Assembly (NCBI GenBank): GCA_003651105.1
Contig: QMTN01000020.1
Span: 1 to 6,813, forward strand
Direction of reading: 5' to 3'
DNA from: Thermoplasmata archaeon
Lineage (GTDB): Archaea; Thermoplasmatota; E2; DHVEG-1; B18-G2
DNA: 6,813 nt
Part shown: in pieces, positions 1 through 5,635 of the stretch
Numbering within the stretch: position 1 is the stretch's first letter
Layout: each line of letters starts with the position of its first letter
Program-made: the position numbers and the translations under genes
The notes under the pieces: model-generated
The model's database searches: none
Told to the model about the DNA's origin: nothing
The model's input: the letters and a program-made list of their open reading frames with translations, nothing else

Positions 1-175
1 CCTCAGGATCGAATCCATCATCGCATTATCTACCGGCTGTGCCGTTTCTGCTCCCCTGCTAGGGGCTCTCGCCCCTACCGCTTGCGCGGTTCCCCGGCCC
101 GGAGTGAGGGGGGACTTTCCTCAGCGGAGAGCCAAGCTCTCCACCGTCAGCCGCCCACCTGCTCCTGGCGCCCGG
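1..175 (-). ncRNA. rnpB: RNase P RNA, 5' portion (partial, runs off the left edge)
   Basis: This is the catalytic RNA of ribonuclease P, which removes 5' leaders from pre-tRNAs. Read on the minus strand, positions 122-112 give GAGGAAAGTCC, the nearly universal CR-I core of RNase P RNA. It is preceded by a 7-bp hairpin (142-126, GGAGAGC/GCTCTCC) in the place of P3. Downstream lie two hairpins capped by GNRA tetraloops: 90-77 (ACCGC-GCAA-GCGGT) and 77-60 (TAGGGGC-GAGA-GCCCCTA), in the positions of P9 and the P10-P12 region. A CAGAAACGGCACAGCC-like stretch follows (near 48-33), resembling the conserved core after P12. The 5' end is placed near 175 from a TATA box centred about 26 bases upstream; it is an estimate. 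The 3' half, including CR-IV and CR-V, lies outside the window. No protein frame here is credible. The CR-I element plus ordered hairpins makes the identity secure, but the exact ends are not. Confidence 0.9.
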
Positions 176-195
176 ATAATCTTAACGAGGATCAT

Positions 196-204
196 CTTAA
201 AAAC
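196..204 (-). promoter_or_regulatory. TATA box for the RNase P RNA gene
   Basis: On the minus strand this reads GTTTTTAAG, preceded by the A-rich GCAAAC, which could act as a BRE. Its centre is near 200, so an archaeal start site about 26 bases downstream falls at about 174, where the GC-rich RNase P RNA begins. The assignment rests on spacing and composition only. A second AT-rich stretch further upstream (237-250) is too far from the RNA to be its main promoter. Confidence 0.6.
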
Positions 205-232
205 GTTTGCGGATAATCATCGAGGTCGGACA

Positions 233-247
233 GAAAAATTTAAAAAT
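233..247 (+). promoter_or_regulatory. BRE/TATA element for speD-purA
   Basis: The stretch GAAAAATTTAAAAAT resembles an archaeal BRE (GAAAAA) followed directly by a TATA box (TTTAAAAA, 239-246). The expected start site is near 268, leaving a leader of about 33 bases that contains the Shine-Dalgarno site of speD. A second TTTAAAAA at 275-282 would place a start almost on the speD ATG (302). It could give a leaderless transcript, but the strong Shine-Dalgarno site argues that the upstream element is the main one. Confidence 0.6.
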
Positions 248-287
248 AAAAGATGTTTCTCTCTGCTAGTACCATTTAAAAACTACA

Positions 288-295
288 GGGAGGGA
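288..295 (+). promoter_or_regulatory. Shine-Dalgarno site of speD
   Basis: GGGAGGGA ends 6 bases before the ATG at 302. It fixes the speD start there and not at the ATG near 104, from which the frame is open through the antisense of the RNase P RNA and the promoter region. Confidence 0.75.
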
Positions 296-301
296 GTACA
301 G

Positions 302-703
302 ATGGTTTTGAGATACGCAAACCAGAATACAGCAAGGACATCGATAGATGCCATAGGAAGGCATCTGCTGATTGAGATGAAGGGTTGTACTAACTTGAAT
401 GACAAGGACGTTATTAGAGAGATGCTGAAATCAGCGGTGGATGCATGCAAGGCTACCTTGATAGGTGTTGAGGTTCATGGGTTCAACCCTCATGGAGTGA
501 GCGGTATAGCCATAATAGGAGAATCCCATCTATCCATTCATACATGGCCGGAGTTTGGATACGCTGCGGTTGATATCTTCACATGCGGATCCAGGGTGAA
601 TCCATATGATGCCCTTCCAGTTTTCAAGGAAACCCTGAAGCCAAAGGAGGTATCGGTCATAGAGATCAGGAGAGGTCTGCTCTCCGAAGAAGAGAAAAAG
701 TAG
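302..703 (+). CDS. speD: S-adenosylmethionine decarboxylase proenzyme
   Basis: This is a pyruvoyl-dependent decarboxylase that makes decarboxylated S-adenosylmethionine, the aminopropyl donor for spermidine and related polyamines. The 133-residue protein has the prokaryotic SpeD core. GESHLSIHTWPE spans residues 73-84, with self-cleavage expected between Glu74 and Ser75 to form the pyruvoyl group. His80 and Cys95 (FTCG) fall where the Thermotoga maritima enzyme has His68 and Cys83, a constant offset of 12 that reflects a short N-terminal extension (residues 1-12). The HGFNPHGVSG block precedes the cleavage site. The start at 302 is chosen for its Shine-Dalgarno site and family length; the frame stays open upstream to about 104, but that part is unlike the family and overlaps rnpB antisense. 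The gene lies 12 bases before purA, probably in one operon. Some archaeal SpeD homologues decarboxylate arginine instead, and sequence reading alone cannot fully exclude this. Confidence 0.93.
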   Translation: MVLRYANQNTARTSIDAIGRHLLIEMKGCTNLNDKDVIREMLKSAVDACKATLIGVEVHGFNPHGVSGIAIIGESHLSIHTWPEFGYAAVDIFTCGSRVNPYDALPVFKETLKPKEVSVIEIRRGLLSEEEKK

Positions 704-708
704 AGGTG
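702..708 (+). promoter_or_regulatory. Shine-Dalgarno site of purA, supporting a TTG start
   Basis: AGAGGTG overlaps the speD stop codon (701-703) and ends 7 bases before the TTG at 716. No ATG or GTG lies between this site and the conserved N-terminal VVIGTQWGDEGKGK motif, so TTG is the best start. Confidence 0.65.
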
Positions 709-715
709 CTACTTA

Positions 716-1978
716 TTGAGCGTAAGGGTTGTTATCGGGACACAGTGGGGGGATGAGGGTAAGGGAAAGATCGTCGATTACCTTTGCAAGGACGTCGATC
801 TAGTTGTCAGGTTTCAGGGAGGAAGCAACGCGGGGCACACCGTGAAGATAGGGAAAAAGGTATACAGGTTCCATCTTCTACCATCGGGGGTTATCAGGGG
901 AAAGATTGGAGTGATAGCGAACGGCGTAGTCGTGGATCCCGAGGTTTTGATTGATGAGATCGAAAGGTTAAGAAGCGAGAACATTGAACCGAAGTTGATG
1001 GTGAGCGATAGAGCAAATGTCGTGATGATCTATCACAAGCTTCTGGATGGGGCTGAGGAGGAGTATCTTGGAAGGAAAAGGATAGGGACAACGAGAAGGG
1101 GGATAGGGCCATGCTACAGCGACAAGGTTGCGAGGAGGGGAATAAGGGTGGGAGACCTTCTGGATGAGGATGTACTCAGGGAGAAGATGGAACTGATCCT
1201 TCCGGTGAAGAGGGAGCTGATGAAGGTTTATGGAGTGGACTTCGATCTGGATATTGAGGATCTCACCAGAAGATACCTCGAGTATGGTGAGAAGATAAGG
1301 GAGTTCGTGAAGGACACATCCTATGAGCTCAACAAGGCGGTGAGGGAGGGAAAGGAGATCCTGCTTGAGGGTGCGCAGGGCGTTATGCTGGATGTCGACT
1401 TCGGAACCTATCCATACACGACATCATCAAATACCGTAGCTGGAAATGCATGTACCGGCTCCGGGATAAGTCCGAGATACATAGATGAGATAATAGGCGT
1501 TGTGAAATCATACACCACCAGAGTTGGTGGAGGACCCTTCCCAACGGAACTCAGAGATGATATAGGTAAGCATCTCCAGATGAAGGGAGGGGAGTTCGGG
1601 ACGACAACCGGCAGAGCAAGGAGATGTGGTTGGCTAGATTTGGTTGTTGTGAGGCATGCGTGCACGATCTGCGGGATCGATGGTCTTGCTCTGACGAAGC
1701 TGGATGTCCTTGATGGATTGAGAAAGGTGAAGATATGCGTTGGATATGAGTATGGTGGGGAGGTCCTGGATAGGTTTCCTTCGGATTTGAGAATCCTTGA
1801 GAATCTGAAACCGGTTTATGAGGAATTCGATGGATGGAGGATGACGAAGAAGGCGAGAACCTTCGAGGACCTCCCAAAGGAGGCAAGAGATTACGTAAGG
1901 TTCATAGAGGAATTCTTGGAGATTCCGATAAATATCATATCCGTTGGGGCGGAGAGGGAAGAAACCATTACCCTTTGA
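716..1978 (+). CDS. purA: Adenylosuccinate synthetase
   Basis: The enzyme joins IMP and aspartate using GTP to make adenylosuccinate, the first committed step from IMP to AMP. The 420-residue protein carries the family signatures in order. The GTP-binding GDEGKGK loop is at residues 12-18, with catalytic Asp13; GGSNAGH ends at His41. Both residue numbers match the E. coli enzyme. TTRRGIGPCYSDK begins near 125, EGAQGVMLDVDFGTYP lies near 218-233, GGGPFPTEL near 270, the GTTTGRARRCGW loop near 295-306, and TKLDVLDG after it. The length is close to the bacterial enzyme (432 in E. coli) and well above the short form of about 340 residues known from Pyrococcus and Methanocaldococcus. The start is a TTG with a Shine-Dalgarno site. 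It is probably co-transcribed with speD. Its last 11 bases overlap the 3' end of the convergent glutaredoxin-like gene. The reading frame looks intact. Confidence 0.96.
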   Translation: MSVRVVIGTQWGDEGKGKIVDYLCKDVDLVVRFQGGSNAGHTVKIGKKVYRFHLLPSGVIRGKIGVIANGVVVDPEVLIDEIERLRSENIEPKLMVSDRANVVMIYHKLLDGAEEEYLGRKRIGTTRRGIGPCYSDKVARRGIRVGDLLDEDVLREKMELILPVKRELMKVYGVDFDLDIEDLTRRYLEYGEKIREFVKDTSYELNKAVREGKEILLEGAQGVMLDVDFGTYPYTTSSNTVAGNACTGSGISPRYIDEIIGVVKSYTTRVGGGPFPTELRDDIGKHLQMKGGEFGTTTGRARRCGWLDLVVVRHACTICGIDGLALTKLDVLDGLRKVKICVGYEYGGEVLDRFPSDLRILENLKPVYEEFDGWRMTKKARTFEDLPKEARDYVRFIEEFLEIPINIISVGAEREETITL

Positions 1979-2249
1979 GTTCCTTCAGCAGATTCTTTAT
2001 CTCTATAACGCTTGTTATCTTCCTTCCATCCGGAAGCAGGAGGATCGGAGCGGTTCTCTGCAGATCTGTGTAAACCTCATAGTAGCACGCCTCCGCAAGC
2101 TGTTCCGGAGACCAGTCCTTTATATCGTGGGGATAGGTCTTTATCTCTATATCTACTCCATCCGGTATCCTGCTCTTCACGTACTCGCATCTCTTGCAGT
2201 TCTCCAAACTGAACAGGATAGGTTTCTTTCTCATCTCCAGACGTATCAT
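1968..2249 (-). CDS. Small glutaredoxin-like (thioredoxin-fold) protein
   Basis: This is a 93-residue protein with a predicted thioredoxin fold. A beta strand (PILFSL) leads into a CxxC redox motif, Cys18-Lys-Arg-Cys21 (NCKRCEYVK). The family's cis-proline is present as Thr66-Ala67-Pro68, followed by ILLLPDG and a closing helix (EIKNLLKEL). It probably exchanges thiols and disulfides in the cytoplasm; the partner and electron donor are not visible. No thioredoxin reductase gene is in the window. A second in-frame ATG (2234, residue 6) would be almost leaderless from a TATA-like GTTTTAAACC at 2258-2267, so the true protein may be 88 residues. Neither start has a convincing Shine-Dalgarno site. 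The gene diverges from trkH and converges on purA with an 11-base overlap. Fold assignment is confident, specific function is not. Confidence 0.82.
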   Translation of the reverse strand: MIRLEMRKKPILFSLENCKRCEYVKSRIPDGVDIEIKTYPHDIKDWSPEQLAEACYYEVYTDLQRTAPILLLPDGRKITSVIEIKNLLKELKG

Positions 2250-2257
2250 CTACTGCT

Positions 2258-2267
2258 GTTTTAAACC
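2258..2267. promoter_or_regulatory. Palindrome-like TATA element, probably for the glutaredoxin-like gene
   Basis: GTTTTAAACC contains the self-complementary GTTTAAAC core with one extra T. Centred near 2263, it would place a minus-strand start near 2237, just before the second in-frame ATG (2234) of the glutaredoxin-like gene. It is a candidate only; the other AT-rich element at 2288-2298 could also serve that strand. Confidence 0.4.
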
Positions 2268-2287
2268 TTCTGATCTCCAGGGGAAAA

Positions 2288-2298
2288 CCTAATTAAAC
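2288..2298. promoter_or_regulatory. TATA-like element for leaderless trkH, possibly bidirectional
   Basis: CCTAATTAAAC is AT-rich around a TAATTA palindrome centred near 2293. The plus-strand distance to the trkH ATG (2318) is about 25 bases, the archaeal TATA-to-start spacing. No Shine-Dalgarno site precedes that ATG, so a leaderless mRNA is likely. On the minus strand the same element would start transcription near 2268 and give the glutaredoxin-like gene a leader of about 20 bases. Confidence 0.5.
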
Positions 2299-2317
2299 CC
2301 CTCACCTTTAACCCAGC

Positions 2318-3805
2318 ATGCTCGATTCCCTGAAGATCGTTCTCAGGGACCTGGGTGGACTGCTGATAATAGTTGGTTTCGTCCCCCTGCTGGTTCTGAT
2401 CATTCCCCTCGTATTTGGCGAGTATGAGGCGCTGAAACCCATGCTTTTAACTTCCATGGTCTACTTCGGTGCGGGATTACCCCTCTACTTCGGGTTCAAG
2501 AATTCCGGAGAGACGAACCTTAGGTTGGCGATGATAACCGCATCCCTCGGCTGGCTCATCGTATCTGTGATAGGATCCATACCATTCCTCTACATGTCAG
2601 AATCTGGCATAACCTCTGGGATGGACTTCCTTTCTGCTCTCTTCGAGTCCGTCGCCGGATGGACGGGAACGGGCTTGACCATGGTTGCAAACGAGAGCAA
2701 CCTCCCCCACACCCTGCAGTTCTGGAGAACGATTATCCAGTGGGTTGGAGGGGTCGGGGTTATCGTCCTTACCTTAGCTATACTTGCAAGACCCGGTACA
2801 GGCTCCTTCACCCTTTATAAATCCGAGGGCAGAGAGCAGAAGATCCATCCGTCCATAATATCGACAGTTAGATCCATATGGTGGATCTATCTCTTATATA
2901 CCATACTCGGCATAGTTGTACTTTCGATAGTTGGAATAATTACTGAGAGAGGGGTTTCAGATGGAGAAATCCTCTGGAGATCGATAAACCACTGCATGAC
3001 CGGAATATCTACGGGTGGTTTCTCTGTAACCGATGACAGCATATCCTCCTACGGTATCTATTCCCAGATCGTCATCATCATACTGATGTTACTTGGAGCC
3101 ATAGCCTTTGCCACCCACTACGATCTGTTGAGGGGAAGGATCAAAAGGTTCCTATCTGATCCCCAGACAAAGGCTCTCCTCATCCTCATAATCCTGGGGG
3201 TGAGCCTCCTCCTCATCTTCAACCATCAGCTATCTTCGGGTTACCGATCCCTATCCGCTTACATCTTCCAGTTCATCTCTGCAATAACATGTACGGGATT
3301 CTACACCGCAGATATATCGAGCTGGAGTGCATCATCCAAGCTCATCCTTTCGCTCGCCATGATAATAGGAGGGGCAGCCGGTTCAACCGCCGGAGGGATA
3401 AAACTCTTCAGAGCCATCCTGCTCGCAAAGGGTGTTGGATGGAGGATAAGGAAGCTGGTATCAACTCCAAAGAGGGTACTCGTCTACAAGCTCGGCGATA
3501 AACCCCTATCCAACCAGGATGCATTCGAGATAGTCAACGAGGCTGCGGTGATATCTTTCCTGTGGATAATCTTCCTGTTTCTGGGTGTACTGGTGATCTT
3601 ATACTGCATACCAGATATTAACCCGGTTGATGCCTTCTTCGAGGTCTGCTCAGCTCAGGGAAACGTGGGTCTGTCTGTTGGGATAACGGGCGTTGATACT
3701 CCTCCTCCCGTCAAGCTCATGCTCATCCTAAATATGTGGATAGGAAGGCTGGAGATAATACCGGTCATCGTTCTGATCAGATCACTTTTCGGCAGGATAA
3801 GGTGA
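2318..3805 (+). CDS. trkH: TrkH/KtrB-family potassium transporter, membrane subunit
   Basis: This is a 495-residue integral membrane protein that conducts K+ (possibly with Na+ or H+) into the cell. The superfamily has four pore-loop repeats, each with a selectivity-filter glycine, and all four are visible: TGTG at 116-119, STGGF at 231-235, TCTGF at 324-328 and GNVGL at 448-452. Many hydrophobic membrane segments surround them, such as residues 13-33, 187-207, 249-265, 286-300 and 410-430. The GGAAGSTAGGIKLFR stretch (351-365) is the conserved helix-loop after the third filter. Length and ending match complete family members. The usual partner is a cytoplasmic NAD/ATP-binding TrkA/KtrA protein, and no such gene is in the window. 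There is no Shine-Dalgarno site, and the ATG sits about 25 bases after a TATA-like element. The stop codon abuts the nop5 stop. Whether it belongs with Trk or Ktr systems cannot be told here. Confidence 0.93.
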   Translation: MLDSLKIVLRDLGGLLIIVGFVPLLVLIIPLVFGEYEALKPMLLTSMVYFGAGLPLYFGFKNSGETNLRLAMITASLGWLIVSVIGSIPFLYMSESGITSGMDFLSALFESVAGWTGTGLTMVANESNLPHTLQFWRTIIQWVGGVGVIVLTLAILARPGTGSFTLYKSEGREQKIHPSIISTVRSIWWIYLLYTILGIVVLSIVGIITERGVSDGEILWRSINHCMTGISTGGFSVTDDSISSYGIYSQIVIIILMLLGAIAFATHYDLLRGRIKRFLSDPQTKALLILIILGVSLLLIFNHQLSSGYRSLSAYIFQFISAITCTGFYTADISSWSASSKLILSLAMIIGGAAGSTAGGIKLFRAILLAKGVGWRIRKLVSTPKRVLVYKLGDKPLSNQDAFEIVNEAAVISFLWIIFLFLGVLVILYCIPDINPVDAFFEVCSAQGNVGLSVGITGVDTPPPVKLMLILNMWIGRLEIIPVIVLIRSLFGRIR

Positions 3806-4681
3806 TCAATCCCTCTTGAGAGAACTGTACATCTCCTCAACTTCTCTCCCGAGCTCATCGTCGATCCTCTTCTTCGTGAAAACATCGGCTCTCACAGCCA
3901 TGGATATCTTGTTTGCCAGGAATCTCGCCATCTTTCCCCTCTTTTTCGTTCTCAGGGATCTTACCAGATGATATCTAAAGATGATGCCGTGCTTTGGCGG
4001 GGTACCAATTCCCTGCTTGTACCTGAATAATGCCTTCTCCGCTCCGAGGATCTGTATGCTTGAAGCGGGTAGCTTAGCCAGCTTTTCCAGTCCTCCAGCG
4101 AGGGCTATCAGTTCCGCTCCCAGGGTTGGGCCGATCAGGCTACACAGGTTTGGAGCTATGGCATGCATCTTCTCCTCAAGCCTCTTCTTCAACCCATCCG
4201 ATACCTTCTCCACATCTTTCAGTAGTTCCTCCAAGCTCTCGACCCCTTCATGGGCCGGGATGTTCTTCCATTCAGCTATCCTCTCCATCAGCAGGTTGGA
4301 TATCTTCCTGAGCTCCTTCAAACCCTTGATCAGCTGTATAACCTGCAAATCTTCCCTGCAGAGCTCCTCCTCCACCTTATCCTTGGATAACATGATGAGC
4401 GCCTCTCTCAGTAAATCGTGATCAAATCCAAAATCCGTCGGCTCGATATCCAGATGGGGTACATTCTTTGAGTATCTGGCTATCCCGGATAACCTCTCCT
4501 CTCTTGTTGATACATCCTCGCCCTTCGCCAGTTCAACCTCCTCCTCCAGAACCTTACCGGATGATATCTCTTTCAGGATACCGCATATCTTTTCCGGATC
4601 CTTTGGAAAAAGCTTCTTTTTTAAGATCCTCCTCCCATCGTGCAGGAATACGCCGAACCAGGTCGTAGAGATGTAGGGCAT
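3806..4681 (-). CDS. nop5: Nop5/Nop56-type box C/D sRNP core protein
   Basis: This is the archaeal core protein of the box C/D sRNP. It bridges L7Ae and fibrillarin on guide RNAs that direct 2'-O-methylation of rRNA. With the start at 4681 the protein has 291 residues: a fibrillarin-binding N-terminal domain beginning MPYISTTWFGVFLHDG, a charged coiled-coil region (about 110-175), then the Nop domain (about 175-280). Its signatures are APNLCSLIGPTLGAELIALA, the GAEKALFRY and PPKHGIIFRY motifs, and RGKMARFLANKISMAVRADV. The frame extends 13 codons further up to an ATG at 4720, but that extension is unlike the family, and an ATG at 4681 lies about 26 bases after a TATA box, so I prefer the shorter form. 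The size resembles the short Archaeoglobus protein; Pyrococcus Nop5 is about 400 residues. The lysine-rich tail of longer homologues is absent. Fibrillarin, usually the next gene downstream, is not there: the convergent trkH is. Confidence 0.93.
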   Translation of the reverse strand: MPYISTTWFGVFLHDGRRILKKKLFPKDPEKICGILKEISSGKVLEEEVELAKGEDVSTREERLSGIARYSKNVPHLDIEPTDFGFDHDLLREALIMLSKDKVEEELCREDLQVIQLIKGLKELRKISNLLMERIAEWKNIPAHEGVESLEELLKDVEKVSDGLKKRLEEKMHAIAPNLCSLIGPTLGAELIALAGGLEKLAKLPASSIQILGAEKALFRYKQGIGTPPKHGIIFRYHLVRSLRTKKRGKMARFLANKISMAVRADVFTKKRIDDELGREVEEMYSSLKRD

Positions 4682-4700
4682 TGCTTGAGGATCAAATCTC

Positions 4701-4710
4701 TTTATATATA
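4701..4710. promoter_or_regulatory. Shared TATA box between nop5 and pyrD
   Basis: TTTATATATA contains the palindrome TATATATA (4703-4710, centre 4706.5). The plus-strand distance to the pyrD ATG (4733) is 26.5 bases; the minus-strand distance to the internal nop5 ATG (4681) is 25.5 bases. Both fit a TATA-to-start spacing for leaderless archaeal mRNAs, and neither ATG has a Shine-Dalgarno site. On the minus strand GGAAAATC lies just upstream and is BRE-like; the plus-strand flank (AATCTC) is a poorer BRE. Each transcript would start at or within a few bases of its ATG. Confidence 0.6.
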
Positions 4711-4732
4711 GATTTTCCATTCATTAGAGAGG

Positions 4733-5635
4733 ATGCTGGAGATCGAGATCTCTGGACTCAGGCTCAGGAACCCGACGATGCTCGCATCCGGCGTGATGGG
4801 CGAGTGCTCCGGCTCCCTGATAAGAGCCTACAGATCCGGAGCGGGTGCGGTTGTCACGAAGTCAATAGGATTGGAGCCGAGGGAGGGTTATCCGAATCCA
4901 ACCGCGGTGGAGATAGAGTGCGGAATCCTCAATTCCATGGGTCTGCCGAATCCGGGTATCGATGAATTCGGTGAGGAGATGAGGGAGGTGGTTGAGCTTG
5001 AGATACCGGTCATCGGTAGCATCTTCGCCGGGGATGCTGAGAGTTTCTCAATCCTTGCAAAAAGGATGCAAGGTTATGGAGCTTGCGCAATCGAGCTTAA
5101 CCTGAGCTGTCCCCATGCGAGGGGTTATGGTCTCGAGATCGGTACGGATCCAGATCTCGTGAGAGGTATAGTGAAGGAGGTGAAGAGATCCGTTTCCATA
5201 CCGGTGTTCTCGAAGATATCCGCCAATGTTGCCGATATCGTGGAGATAGGTAAGGCTGTGGAAGAGGGAGGTGGAGATGGTATCGTGGCGATAAACTCGG
5301 TAAAGGCCATGAAGATAGATCTATCAACCAAAAAACCCATTCTCTTCAACAGGTTTGGAGGATACTCTGGAAGGGGGATAAAGCCGATAGGGGTGAGATG
5401 CGTCTACGAGCTCGCCAGCGAGATCGAGATTCCAATCATAGGTGCTGGTGGCGTGGAAAAGGGGGAGGATGCCATAGAGTACATACTTGCGGGCGCCAAG
5501 GCGGTGCAGGTGGGAAGCGCCATCTTCTATAGAGGGATCGACGTATTCAGAAAGATCTGCAAGGAGATGGAGGAGTGGATGGAGAGGAATGGTTACTCGA
5601 GCATCGAAGACTTCAGGGGGCTCGCTCTGAAATGA
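4733..5635 (+). CDS. pyrD: Dihydroorotate dehydrogenase, class 1B catalytic (FMN) subunit
   Basis: This subunit oxidises dihydroorotate to orotate, the fourth step of UMP synthesis, in a flavin-containing TIM barrel. The 300-residue protein shows the class 1B pattern: LRNPTMLASGVMG at the first strand, Lys43 in VTKSIG (FMN/orotate contact), NSMGLPNPG at 67-75, and NLSCPH with Cys126 as the catalytic base (class 2 enzymes use serine). FMN-binding glycine motifs GGYSGRGIKP, IIGAGGV and QVGSAIFYRG follow in the C-terminal half. Class 1B enzymes need a PyrK partner to pass electrons to NAD, and pyrK follows with a 4-base ATGA overlap, so subunit pairing is well supported. The ATG at 4733 has no Shine-Dalgarno site and lies about 26 bases from the TATA box at 4701-4710, implying a leaderless operon mRNA. 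Only 12 bases separate its ATG from the longest nop5 frame. Complete and ordinary. Confidence 0.96.
   Translation: MLEIEISGLRLRNPTMLASGVMGECSGSLIRAYRSGAGAVVTKSIGLEPREGYPNPTAVEIECGILNSMGLPNPGIDEFGEEMREVVELEIPVIGSIFAGDAESFSILAKRMQGYGACAIELNLSCPHARGYGLEIGTDPDLVRGIVKEVKRSVSIPVFSKISANVADIVEIGKAVEEGGGDGIVAINSVKAMKIDLSTKKPILFNRFGGYSGRGIKPIGVRCVYELASEIEIPIIGAGGVEKGEDAIEYILAGAKAVQVGSAIFYRGIDVFRKICKEMEEWMERNGYSSIEDFRGLALK
5615..5620 (+). promoter_or_regulatory. Weak Shine-Dalgarno candidate for pyrK
   Basis: AGGGGG inside the end of pyrD lies 11 bases before the pyrK ATG. The spacing is long, so translational coupling through the ATGA overlap is probably more important. Confidence 0.3.

Noticed and set aside
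104..301. N-terminal extension of speD by 66 codons
   Set aside because: It overlaps RNase P RNA antisense and two promoters, is unlike SpeD family N-termini, and a good Shine-Dalgarno site precedes the ATG at 302.
265..301. Possible regulatory hairpin in the speD leader
   Set aside because: Only 4-base pairings (TAGT/ACTA, GTAC/GTAC) were found; too weak to call a riboswitch or attenuator.
1834..2264. Plus-strand open frames across the purA end and the glutaredoxin-like gene
   Set aside because: They are out-of-frame shadows of two well-supported genes, without family motifs or Shine-Dalgarno sites.
3981..4421. 146-codon open frame antisense to nop5
   Set aside because: It is Ser/Pro-rich low-complexity sequence with no motif, and the opposite strand encodes a clear Nop domain.
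4682..4720. nop5 start at the ATG ending at 4720
   Set aside because: The 13 added residues do not resemble Nop5 N-termini, they contain the TATA box, and no promoter or Shine-Dalgarno site precedes that ATG. It remains possible.
5575..5631. pyrK start at an ATG inside pyrD
   Set aside because: It would overlap pyrD by 61 bases; the ATGA overlap at 5632 gives the normal PyrK N-terminus.
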